The notes under the pieces were generated by a model, which saw only the letters and a list, made by a program, of their open reading frames with translations, was not told where the DNA came from and did no database searches. Of a DNA stretch of 7,104 nucleotides, positions 1-5,088 are shown piece after piece (within the stretch, counting starts at the first letter, position 1; every line of letters begins with the position of its first letter). Source of the DNA: JBGOUJ01 sp041477005 (GTDB lineage: Bacteria > Acidobacteriota > Terriglobia > Bryobacterales > JACQDG01). The stretch is taken from NCBI GenBank assembly GCA_041477005.1, contig JBGOUJ010000411.1:1-7104 (forward strand), written 5' to 3'. The position numbers and the translations under genes are program-made.

Positions 1-132
1 ATGCGCCGGAAAGCGGTGATCGTGCTTCTTGCGCGTAAACCGCTCTTCCTGCGCCGCGGCGACGATCCGGCCGTCGCGGACCAGGCACGCCGCCGAGTCG
101 TGATAATACGCAGAGAGCCCCAGGATCCACAT
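1..132 (-). CDS. Carbamoyltransferase (NodU/CmcH family), N-terminal fragment
   Basis: Only the first 44 codons are present; the gene runs off the left edge. The ATG at 132 opens a protein beginning MWILGLSAYYHDSAACLVRD and continuing with an AAAQEERFTRKKHD segment. This is the characteristic start of NodU/CmcH/TobZ-type O-carbamoyltransferases, including the His11-Asp12 pair in the YYHDSAA motif of the ASKHA-like domain. Known family members transfer a carbamoyl group from carbamoyl phosphate, via carbamoyl-adenylate, to a hydroxyl of a sugar, Nod factor or antibiotic; the acceptor here cannot be told. The start is fixed by the family's N-terminus. There is no strong Shine-Dalgarno sequence, only weak purines, but a 36-codon ORF stops 5 bases upstream, so translational coupling is possible. 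Family assignment is firm; completeness of the gene is unknown. Confidence 0.93.
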   Translation of the reverse strand, partial: MWILGLSAYYHDSAACLVRDGRIVAAAQEERFTRKKHDHRFPAH

Positions 133-137
133 CAGCG

Positions 138-248
138 TTATCCGAGCGCCTTCGCCCCGCGCCGCAGGCAGGCGTCGCTCGATTCGAGCTCCAGGATCTG
201 CCCCCTCTCCTCGATGACGAATACGCGGACGCGGCCCGGGCGGCTCAT
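138..248 (-). CDS. Possible 36-aa small ORF upstream of the carbamoyltransferase
   Basis: An ATG at 248 opens 36 codons ending with TAA at 140-138, 5 bases before the carbamoyltransferase start and in a different frame. The peptide begins MSRPGRVRVFVIEERGQILE and has charged and beta-prone residues, no membrane segment and no recognised domain. It lies between a promoter-like stretch and the carbamoyltransferase, so it could be a translated leader or a small partner protein. Against it, no clear Shine-Dalgarno sequence precedes the ATG and the length is within what chance allows at this GC content. It is not the small membrane protein (DUF5989) often found near such carbamoyltransferases. Confidence 0.3.
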   Translation of the reverse strand: MSRPGRVRVFVIEERGQILELESSDACLRRGAKALG

Positions 249-261
249 AACTGATAGACTA

Positions 262-285
262 GCATCGGAATGGGGATCCGATAGC
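262..285. repeat. Inverted repeat just downstream of the candidate promoter
   Basis: ATCGGA (264-269) and TCCGAT (277-282) form a perfect 6-bp inverted repeat with a 7-base loop. The stem extends by GC at 262-263 pairing with GC at 284-285 if the A at 283 bulges. It lies 14 to 37 bases before the 36-aa ORF and would form a hairpin at the 5' end of the transcript. There is no T-run, so it is not an intrinsic terminator. Confidence 0.55.
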
Positions 286-288
286 ACC

Positions 289-311
289 TTATGTTATGTG
301 TGTTATGTGTG
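289..311. repeat. Tandem 9-bp direct repeat with partial third copy
   Basis: On the plus strand TTATGTGTG occurs twice without a gap (294-302 and 303-311), preceded by the five-base partial copy TTATG (289-293). On the transcribed strand this reads CACACATAA repeated. It overlaps the -10-like hexamer of the candidate promoter. It could be a regulator binding site with one copy per near-helical turn, or a slippage-prone tract. Confidence 0.75.
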
Positions 312-321
312 AGATAGTCGA
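293..321 (-). promoter_or_regulatory. Possible sigma70-type promoter for the carbamoyltransferase unit
   Basis: Reading the minus strand, TCGACT (321-316; four of six matches to TTGACA) is separated by exactly 17 bases from CATAAC (298-293; four of six matches to TATAAT). It sits in the only clearly AT-rich stretch of this gap. Transcription would start near 286, just at the edge of the 262-285 inverted repeat, so that repeat would lie at the 5' end of the RNA. The -10 overlaps the tandem 9-bp repeat. Both hexamers are imperfect, so this is a candidate only. Confidence 0.3.
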
Positions 322-333
322 GATTTTCGACCA

Positions 334-352
334 GGCCGACGAGAAATCGGCC
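334..352. repeat. 6-bp inverted repeat upstream of the candidate promoter
   Basis: GGCCGA (334-339) and TCGGCC (347-352) form a perfect inverted repeat around a 7-base centre. The spacing matches the neighbouring 264-282 repeat (6-bp arms, 7-base loop), although the arm sequences differ. A second small inverted repeat, GTCGA/TCGAC at 317-331, lies between it and the promoter and covers the -35-like hexamer. It could be an operator or a weak stem; no T-run follows on the minus strand. Confidence 0.45.
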
Positions 353-530
353 CGGGCTTTCTGCCGGACCCTGGGACACCGCGGCCCTGACGACGAAGGC
401 ACTTTTGTTTCCCCGCCCGCCCGGCCACTCGGGCCGCCTGCCGCCTCGCCGTCCTCGATCTGACGCCGGCCACCCGCCCACGGCACCGCCGACGGCCGTC
501 ACAGGGTGGTCTTGCAACGGCTCCGGTCTG

Positions 531-1316
531 TCATCCAGCCCGCCGCGCCAGGGCAAAAAGCGACGTCCCCGTCTCCGCCTTCCCGCGCAGCATTCGCTTC
601 TGATCGACCGCAAAGACCAGCCGCATAACGGCCGGCCCCGGCCAGGGCGGCAGCGACAGATATCGCCGATAGGTCGCCGCCGGCGACTCTGCCCTGGCGC
701 CACGATGCTTTCCCCGCTGCATCTTGAGCACCGGCACCATCCACGATCCCCACCACAGCATCTGCTCGATCGCAAGCCCGCTGCCGGCGAAAGCCTGCCG
801 GAGCGTATCGGGCCGATATCGCCGCCGGTGACCCTGCACGGCATCAAACTCGGAAAACAACTCCGGCAGCGCCGGCACCCCGACGATTGCGACGGCGCCC
901 GGCTTGATCAATTGCGCCAGCCTCCCGACCGCTTCCCGGTCGTCGTCCAAGTGCTCGATGACGTCCAGCGCCAGAACGGCGTCGAACGGTTCCGCGCCCG
1001 AGGGCAGCGGCTGGGTGAGATCCGCCAGGATCAACTCCCGGCCCGGGCGGTCCAGTTTTTCGAGGGCGCCCAGCGAGACATCGAGGCCGGCCGCCCGATA
1101 ACCGCGCTGTTCCAGCGCCGCCAGGTTCAACCCCCAGCCAACTCCGGTCTCGAGCACCCGCGCCGGCGGGCGAACATTCATCTTTTCGAGAAGCGCCACC
1201 GCCAATCTCGCCCGGGCCTGAAACCACGGATGGCGCGAAATGGGGCCGCCCAGCTCGGTCAATATGTCTTCTGACATCCCGTCGGCCGCGACGCCGGCGG
1301 ACCACTTCACGATCAT
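531..1316 (-). CDS. Class I SAM-dependent methyltransferase
   Basis: A 261-residue protein with a Rossmann-type SAM-binding core. Motif I is VLETGVGWG (residues 54-62), an acidic ribose-binding residue is at Asp79 (GLDVS), and a motif II/post-motif stretch LDVIEHLDD lies at 117-125. The GHRRRYRPD segment at 162-170 is typical of methyltransferases found beside glycosyltransferases in polysaccharide and lipid-sugar clusters. The acceptor cannot be inferred. The ATG at 1316 is chosen because it overlaps the glycosyltransferase TGA as ATGA, a standard coupling arrangement, with GGAG and AGG purine stretches just upstream; the reading frame stays open to 1367 but that extension lies inside the glycosyltransferase and looks like its shadow. 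The protein appears soluble and cytoplasmic. It probably belongs to one operon with the glycosyltransferase and the NusG-like gene. Confidence 0.92.
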   Translation of the reverse strand: MIVKWSAGVAADGMSEDILTELGGPISRHPWFQARARLAVALLEKMNVRPPARVLETGVGWGLNLAALEQRGYRAAGLDVSLGALEKLDRPGRELILADLTQPLPSGAEPFDAVLALDVIEHLDDDREAVGRLAQLIKPGAVAIVGVPALPELFSEFDAVQGHRRRYRPDTLRQAFAGSGLAIEQMLWWGSWMVPVLKMQRGKHRGARAESPAATYRRYLSLPPWPGPAVMRLVFAVDQKRMLRGKAETGTSLFALARRAG

Positions 1317-2299
1317 TCCGCCTGCTCCGGCCGCCGCTCGAACCCCAGGGCTTCCCGCACCACCCACCGCGGCCTCAGCTTCACCTCAGTGTAAATCCGC
1401 GCCAGGTATTCTCCCATCACCCCCAGGATCAAGAGCTGCACCCCTCCCAAAAAAAACACCGAAATAATCCCCGCCGCCCACCCCGGGATGTCCTGCGCCC
1501 GATGTCCCATGAACTCGATGTCGGAGAACCTCCAGATGACCACCAGCGTGACCACCACGAACGAAAGCAGGACGATGAACAAGCCGAACCACGTTGCCAG
1601 CCGCAGCGGAACCGTCGAGAAGGAAAAAATGCCGTCCATCGCGAGCCGGAACAGCTTCCCCCAAGGGTACTTCGTGTTCCCCGCTGCACGAGGCTCTCGC
1701 TCGTAGGGAACCCCGATCTGGCGAAACCCGGCCCAGGCGCGTAAACCCCGCACGAACACGTTGCGTTCGGGCATCTGACGCAGCACCTCGACAACCCGCC
1801 GGTCCATCAAGCAAAAATCGCCGGAATCTATGGGAATCTCGATGTCGGCGGCCCATTTGAGCACGCGGTAGAACGAGGTGTAAGCCAGGCGCTTGAAGAG
1901 GCTTTCCTTCCGCTTCTGCCGTACGGCGAAGACCACCTGGTAGCCCTCCCGCCAGCGCTCCAAACAGGTTGCCAGAAGCTGCGGCGGATCCTGCAGATCG
2001 GCGTCCATGATGGCCACCGCCTGGCCGTGCGCATAAGCCAGCCCCGCCGAAATGGCCGCCTGGTGGCCGAAATTCCGCGACAGGCCAATCACCTTGAATC
2101 GCGGCTCTTGACGGTGCATCTGGGACAGGAGGTCGAAAGTCCGGTCGCTCGAGCCGTCGTCCACGAAGACCAGCTCCCAGGAAGCCTCGATCCGACCGAG
2201 GGCATCTAGAAGCCGCTCCCGGAGCATCGGTAGCACAGCCTGCTCGTTGAAGCAGGGAATGACCACGCTCAATAAGGGTCCCGCGGCGGCCTCACTCAT
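1313..2299 (-). CDS. GT2 glycosyltransferase, polyprenyl-phosphate sugar type
   Basis: A 328-residue GT-A fold glycosyltransferase of the DPM1/GtrB/ArnC-like group. Visible motifs are SVVIPCFNE (11-19), VDDGSSDRT (46-54), MDADLQDPP (98-106, with the metal-binding DxD) and GNTKYPWGKL (207-216). Two C-terminal membrane segments (about 233-257 and 273-297) anchor it with the catalytic domain on the cytoplasmic side. Family members transfer a sugar from a nucleotide donor to undecaprenyl or dolichyl phosphate, making a lipid-linked sugar for later transfer outside the membrane; the specific sugar is unknown. Length is normal. The ATG at 2299 has a G-run (GGGGG) close upstream as a poor Shine-Dalgarno, and a 25-codon ORF ends 9 bases before it. 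The stop overlaps the methyltransferase start. Confidence 0.95.
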   Translation of the reverse strand: MSEAAAGPLLSVVIPCFNEQAVLPMLRERLLDALGRIEASWELVFVDDGSSDRTFDLLSQMHRQEPRFKVIGLSRNFGHQAAISAGLAYAHGQAVAIMDADLQDPPQLLATCLERWREGYQVVFAVRQKRKESLFKRLAYTSFYRVLKWAADIEIPIDSGDFCLMDRRVVEVLRQMPERNVFVRGLRAWAGFRQIGVPYEREPRAAGNTKYPWGKLFRLAMDGIFSFSTVPLRLATWFGLFIVLLSFVVVTLVVIWRFSDIEFMGHRAQDIPGWAAGIISVFFLGGVQLLILGVMGEYLARIYTEVKLRPRWVVREALGFERRPEQAE

Positions 2300-2308
2300 G
2301 AGCCCCCA

Positions 2309-2386
2309 CTAGGAAGGTAGAGCAGCGCCTTGGCGCCGGCAAACCCCGCCTTGGAGCGGCAGGTCCGGCTCCTTGCGCCGGATCAT
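2309..2386 (-). CDS. Possible 25-aa coupled mini-ORF
   Basis: The ATG at 2386 overlaps the TGA of the NusG-like gene as ATGA and opens 25 codons ending in TAG at 2311-2309, 9 bases before the glycosyltransferase ATG. The peptide (MIRRKEPDLPLQGG...) is basic, with no membrane segment and no known domain. It could be a coupling device that carries ribosomes from the antiterminator gene to the poorly primed glycosyltransferase start, or chance. The DNA also holds three imperfect repeats and a short palindrome, which could explain its conservation at DNA level if conserved. Function is unknown. Confidence 0.25.
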   Translation of the reverse strand: MIRRKEPDLPLQGGVCRRQGAALPS

Positions 2387-2967
2387 CGAGCCTCCTCCGC
2401 ACCAGACTTCCGGCCGGGCCGGATCACCTCCACGTCGGAAACATCGATTTCCGTGGCCACCGACTGCGAGAGCAGCGCGACCGAAAGCACCAGGCGGGTC
2501 TTGCTCTTTACCCGCACCAGCAGGCCCTCCAGATCTTTGAGCGGCCCCCGCTTCACCCGCACCCAGGCCCCTTCCCGTAGGAATGGATGAGCGAAACACG
2601 GAACATTGGCCTTGAGCAGCCGCCGTATCGACTCGATCTCCCACTCCGGCACCGGCTCGATGCGGTCTTCCTGGCCGAGGATGCGCACCGTCCCCGCCGT
2701 CCGCAGAACGCCCAGCCGGGTCGTCGCCGTGTCTCGAAACCGGACGAAGACGTAGCCGGGAAACACCGGCAGGTCGACCATCTTCTTGCGATCCTTCCAC
2801 TGGTGCAGTTGCTGCACCACCGGCAGATAGCTCTCGACGCCTTTCGCCGCCAGGTTTGCTGCGACTCTCTTCTCAAAGTTCGATCGCGTGTAGACCGCAT
2901 ACCAGCACAACGGAGCGGCCGCGACCGGTCGCGCCAGCCAGCCGCGTCTTGTTCCAGCCGCGTTCAC
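2383..2967 (-). CDS. NusG-like transcription antiterminator (UpxY/RfaH-type paralogue)
   Basis: A protein of about 194 residues when started at the GTG at 2967. The NGN domain spans about 22-118, with WYAVYTRSNFEKRV (22-35), YLPVV (47-51) and VFPGYVFVRF (68-77). A KOW-type C-terminal domain follows at about 131-183 (GAWVRVKRGPLKDLEG at 133-148, then VEVI). Specialised NusG paralogues such as RfaH and UpxY bind RNA polymerase and promote elongation through long polysaccharide operons; the gene directly precedes a glycosyltransferase and methyltransferase, which fits. The frame stays open to 3270, but that upstream part overlaps the cupin gene and is composition noise. GTG 2967 has a purine stretch ending AGGGG directly before it and leaves a 92-base gap to the cupin stop; a TTG at residue 20 is an alternative. 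No ops-like recruitment element was identified. Confidence 0.9.
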   Translation of the reverse strand: MNAAGTRRGWLARPVAAAPLCWYAVYTRSNFEKRVAANLAAKGVESYLPVVQQLHQWKDRKKMVDLPVFPGYVFVRFRDTATTRLGVLRTAGTVRILGQEDRIEPVPEWEIESIRRLLKANVPCFAHPFLREGAWVRVKRGPLKDLEGLLVRVKSKTRLVLSVALLSQSVATEIDVSDVEVIRPGRKSGAEEAR

Positions 2968-3059
2968 CCCTGGGACCTGTTCCGCCAAAGCTCCGACCCT
3001 TCCCCTACAGTCCAACCCTCGGCGGCGCTCCCCGACAAGTTCTGTGCCCGGGACCCCGC

Positions 3060-4004
3060 TCAATGCGGAGTAACGGCGTCCCTCAAATGGGCTATGTCGG
3101 GATAGCCGTTCATGGCCAGCCGACAACTCGGCCCATCGCCCCAAAAGCGCGGAGCGTGGTAGGTGAGCTTGGGAACGTAAACCACGTCTCCCTCGCTGGC
3201 GATGATGACGCCCTGCCCTTCGATCGGATATCGGATCTGCCCTTCCATAATCACCCAAAACTCCGCGCACTCCGGGTGGAAGTGGCCGCGGTCTCTTGGA
3301 TTTAGCGGCGGCAGCTTGCTGTTGTAGCCGTAGATGATGTTGGCGACGGCCCGATCATCCCAAACGAAGCGGCCGCCGGAGTAATTCGGGGTGGCCGCCG
3401 ACAGGTCGTCCAGGTTGATGTGCGGCTTGTTTTCGTGGCCGTACGGAAAGGGATGGCGCCCCAACTTGACCGGTACGAACTCGATGCCCGGCGTTTGCAG
3501 CTTCGGCGGGTCCGGATACAGGGTCTGCGCGTTCGGAATGCCCACCTCGAACCGGATGGCCGGCTGGTCGCCGATGGTCTCCATCGAGAAGATGGTCTGC
3601 GCCGGGGCCTGGACCATGGAACGCCGCCGCGCCACAAACGACTCCTGACCTTCGATCGTGAACCGGATCTGCCCTTCGAGGACCACCCACCACGCGCGCG
3701 TGTCCGGATGGAAGCGCGGTGACACCTTGCTCCCCGGCCCCGACTGAATGTACTGGCCCCAGATATAGTCGTCCTTGACCACCCACTCCGACCACTCCGA
3801 TTCCCCTTTGTGCTTCGCCTTCACCTCGGCCAGCTTCGTATGGGGCTTGTGCGGCGGCGTGTAAGCGCTCAACATGGTCGGCTTGGGCGCATAAGAAACC
3901 GCCTCCGGCGCCCCTGCGCGCCTCTGCGCACTCAAGACGAACCACGATCCCAAAAGCAGCGTAGCGGCGCCCGCCAGCGCAAAGCGCCCGATCTTGTCCG
4001 ACAT
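3060..4004 (-). CDS. Exported bicupin with one degenerate domain
   Basis: A 314-residue protein with an N-terminal signal or anchor (K4, R7, hydrophobic 8-25, possible cleavage near A26) and two cupin domains, so it is probably periplasmic. The second domain has a full metal site: GHFHPECAE gives His241, His243 and Glu248, Gly255 closes motif 1, and GDVVYVPKLTYH supplies His283. The first domain aligns at an offset of exactly 144 residues, but the ligand positions are Arg97, His99, Ala104 and Phe139, so it probably cannot bind metal as usual. GQIRFTIEGQ (111-120) against GQIRYPIEGQ (255-264) shows the internal duplication. The reaction is unknown: oxygenase, isomerase or binding protein all remain possible. 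The start is supported by GGGAGGG 8 bases upstream of the ATG. It lies 103 bases after the TIM-barrel gene, which is also exported. Confidence 0.85.
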   Translation of the reverse strand: MSDKIGRFALAGAATLLLGSWFVLSAQRRAGAPEAVSYAPKPTMLSAYTPPHKPHTKLAEVKAKHKGESEWSEWVVKDDYIWGQYIQSGPGSKVSPRFHPDTRAWWVVLEGQIRFTIEGQESFVARRRSMVQAPAQTIFSMETIGDQPAIRFEVGIPNAQTLYPDPPKLQTPGIEFVPVKLGRHPFPYGHENKPHINLDDLSAATPNYSGGRFVWDDRAVANIIYGYNSKLPPLNPRDRGHFHPECAEFWVIMEGQIRYPIEGQGVIIASEGDVVYVPKLTYHAPRFWGDGPSCRLAMNGYPDIAHLRDAVTPH

Positions 4005-4012
4005 ATGAGTAA

Positions 4013-4019
4013 CCCTCCC
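4013..4019 (-). promoter_or_regulatory. Strong ribosome binding site of the bicupin gene
   Basis: GGGAGGG on the minus strand, 8 bases before the ATG at 4004. This is the best-spaced purine-rich site in the window and fixes the start that gives the signal peptide. Confidence 0.7.
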
Positions 4020-4037
4020 GGTACCACTCCCGACTAA

Positions 4038-4077
4038 ACGCGAATGAAAGCAATGTCCCGATTCGCGTGCATTCGCG
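4038..4077. repeat. CGCGAAT/ATTCGCG interspersed repeat
   Basis: In the 103-base gap between the TIM-barrel and bicupin genes, ACGCGAAT (4038-4045) is inverted as ATTCGCGT (4061-4068), and ATTCGCG recurs at 4071-4077, ten bases after the first copy. The inverted pair could form an 8-bp stem with a 15-base loop. No T-run follows on the minus strand, so it is a poor intrinsic terminator. Similar ATTCGCG-type words with a ten-base period are, from memory, scattered between genes in some Acidobacteria, Planctomycetes and Verrucomicrobia, so it may be a dispersed repeat; that is recollection, not a search. Confidence 0.5.
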
Positions 4078-4107
4078 GCCGTAACTCTCGCACCTTCTAA
4101 CTGTCTC

Positions 4108-5043
4108 CTAAACCTTCAAATGCAGCACCTCTTCCAAATACTTCTTGCTCTGGGCCGCGCTCTGCTTCGGCGTGGTATCGGTCGAATCGAGCTCGACGGT
4201 GAGCCAGCCATCCCAATTGTTCTTCTTGAGCACGGCCAGTATGGCGGGGAAATCCACGCCGCCGCCGTTGCCGAGCTCCAAAAAGATTCGCTTACCCTTG
4301 TCGGTGTAGCCTTCCCGCTGCGGCGTCGGGCCTTTGTGCCCGCCGCGATCCTCCGGCCGTGTATCTTTCATATGGAACTCCACGATGCGGCTGACATAGG
4401 CGCGGGTCAGCTCCACCGGATCGATGCCGGCCATGGTGATGTGCCCGGTGTCCACAACCAAGTACACGTGCTTCGGATCGGTCATCTCCATGACGCGGTC
4501 GATCTCCGACCGGACCTGGAACTGGGTCCACAAGTGAGCATGCACGGCGAACTTCAGCCCCTCGTCGCTGATGCGCTTGCCGAGCTCGTTGAAGGTCTTG
4601 GCCATCTGGTTCAGATCTTCGCGAGGGGTCCCCTCGGGCCGCCGCCCGCCGGTATTAATCTTCAGGTGATCGCACCCGAACCCCTTGATCCAGCGCACCA
4701 GTTTCAAATGCTCCTCGATGATCTGCGGGGCCTGCGCTGCATCTTCGAACCGCGTCTTCATCGGCCCGCCGTTCGAAACCGTGACAAACCGCAGGTTCAT
4801 CCCATCCATCAGCTCCTTCAGCTCCTGCGGCTTATCCCACCAGGGCAAAACGAAATTGTAAAAGGTCTCCACATGGTGGAACCCCACCTCCGAAGCCTCG
4901 CGGAACGACAACAGGACATCTTTCTCCCACCCGCCACGAGTATTGGTGGTGATCCCAACCTGAAATCGCGGCGCAGCGTAAAGCGCCGGCGCCGCCACCG
5001 CCGCCACCGAACAAACTTCAATAAATCTCCTCCGGCTAATCAT
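4108..5043 (-). CDS. Tat-exported sugar phosphate isomerase/epimerase-like TIM barrel
   Basis: A 311-residue protein of the xylose isomerase-like TIM-barrel superfamily (IolE/IolH, AP endonuclease 2-like). It starts with a twin-arginine signal, SRRRFIEV at 3-10, followed by an Ala-rich hydrophobic core and a possible cleavage around residues 22-24 (LYAAP). Probable active-site features are HAH at 168-170, VDTGH at 197-201, EFHMKD at 222-227 and VELD at 283-286, which supply the Asp, His and Glu ligands usual in this fold. The Glu that often follows the HxH motif is not obvious here; the local sequence is LWTQFQ. Family members isomerise or epimerise sugars, inositol derivatives or keto-sugars using a divalent metal; the substrate is unknown. 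Tat export fits metal loading in the cytoplasm before secretion. GGAGGG ends 3 bases before the ATG. Its neighbour downstream is an exported bicupin. Confidence 0.88.
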   Translation of the reverse strand: MISRRRFIEVCSVAAVAAPALYAAPRFQVGITTNTRGGWEKDVLLSFREASEVGFHHVETFYNFVLPWWDKPQELKELMDGMNLRFVTVSNGGPMKTRFEDAAQAPQIIEEHLKLVRWIKGFGCDHLKINTGGRRPEGTPREDLNQMAKTFNELGKRISDEGLKFAVHAHLWTQFQVRSEIDRVMEMTDPKHVYLVVDTGHITMAGIDPVELTRAYVSRIVEFHMKDTRPEDRGGHKGPTPQREGYTDKGKRIFLELGNGGGVDFPAILAVLKKNNWDGWLTVELDSTDTTPKQSAAQSKKYLEEVLHLKV

Positions 5044-5046
5044 GGT

Positions 5047-5052
5047 CCCTCC
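5047..5052 (-). promoter_or_regulatory. Ribosome binding site of the TIM-barrel gene, partly inside an inverted repeat
   Basis: GGAGGG on the minus strand lies 3 bases before the ATG at 5043 (4 bases if the core is GGAGG). Its first three bases are part of the TTGGA arm of the inverted repeat at 5050-5062, so a small hairpin could limit access to it. Confidence 0.55.
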
Positions 5053-5075
5053 AAATCTTGGAACTGGCGCCAGTT
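5050..5075. repeat. Two abutting palindromes before the TIM-barrel gene
   Basis: AACTGGCGCCAGTT (5062-5075) is a perfect 14-bp palindrome. Directly beside it, sharing one base, TCCAA (5050-5054) and TTGGA (5058-5062) form a 5-bp inverted repeat with a 3-base centre that overlaps the ribosome binding site. Together they fill most of the 45-base gap between the broken membrane protein gene and the TIM-barrel start. A 14-bp perfect palindrome fits a dimeric repressor operator; an RNA stem is also possible. There is no T-run to suggest an intrinsic terminator. Confidence 0.6.
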
Positions 5076-5088
5076 TACCAGAACCGGA

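Larger units (their letters stand above)
249..530. other. Long intergenic gap with promoter-like and palindromic DNA
   Basis: This 282-base gap lies between the methyltransferase stop and the small ORF before the carbamoyltransferase. The part from about 360 to 530 is GC-rich with no recognisable gene. The part from about 249 to 330 is clearly AT-richer than its surroundings, as expected for a promoter. Structures seen are a 5-bp inverted repeat at 317-331, a 6-bp inverted repeat at 334-352, a 9-bp tandem repeat ending at 311, and an inverted repeat at 262-285. No stem followed by a T-run was found on the minus strand, so termination after the methyltransferase would need Rho or may not occur. 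Confidence 0.6.

Noticed and set aside
289..311. CRISPR or microsatellite array
   Set aside because: Only two full 9-bp units without spacers; too short for CRISPR and better described as a small tandem repeat.
334..352. Intrinsic terminator after the methyltransferase
   Set aside because: The stem is present but no T-run follows on the minus strand (TGGTCGAAAATC follows), so it does not fit an intrinsic terminator.
245..847. Minus-strand frame of 200 codons ending at 245, overlapping the ATG at 248 as ATGA
   Set aside because: Most of it is an out-of-frame reading of the methyltransferase. A stretch at about 311-412 looks somewhat protein-like (FVVRAAVSQGP, GRFLVGLVENLDYL) and could be a remnant, but there is no start, domain or known homologue to support it.
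405..1274. Plus-strand open frame of 289 codons
   Set aside because: It is antisense to the methyltransferase with its intact SAM motifs. The translation is low-complexity Arg/Pro-rich and has no recognisable domain.
1317..1367. Longer methyltransferase start at 1367
   Set aside because: The extra 17 residues are Gly/Ala-rich and lie inside the glycosyltransferase coding region; the ATG at 1316 gives the usual ATGA overlap.
2968..3270. N-terminal extension of the NusG-like frame to 3270
   Set aside because: It overlaps the 3' end of the bicupin gene and translates to Arg/Gly-rich sequence unlike any NusG N-terminus. The NGN domain begins near residue 22 of the shorter form.
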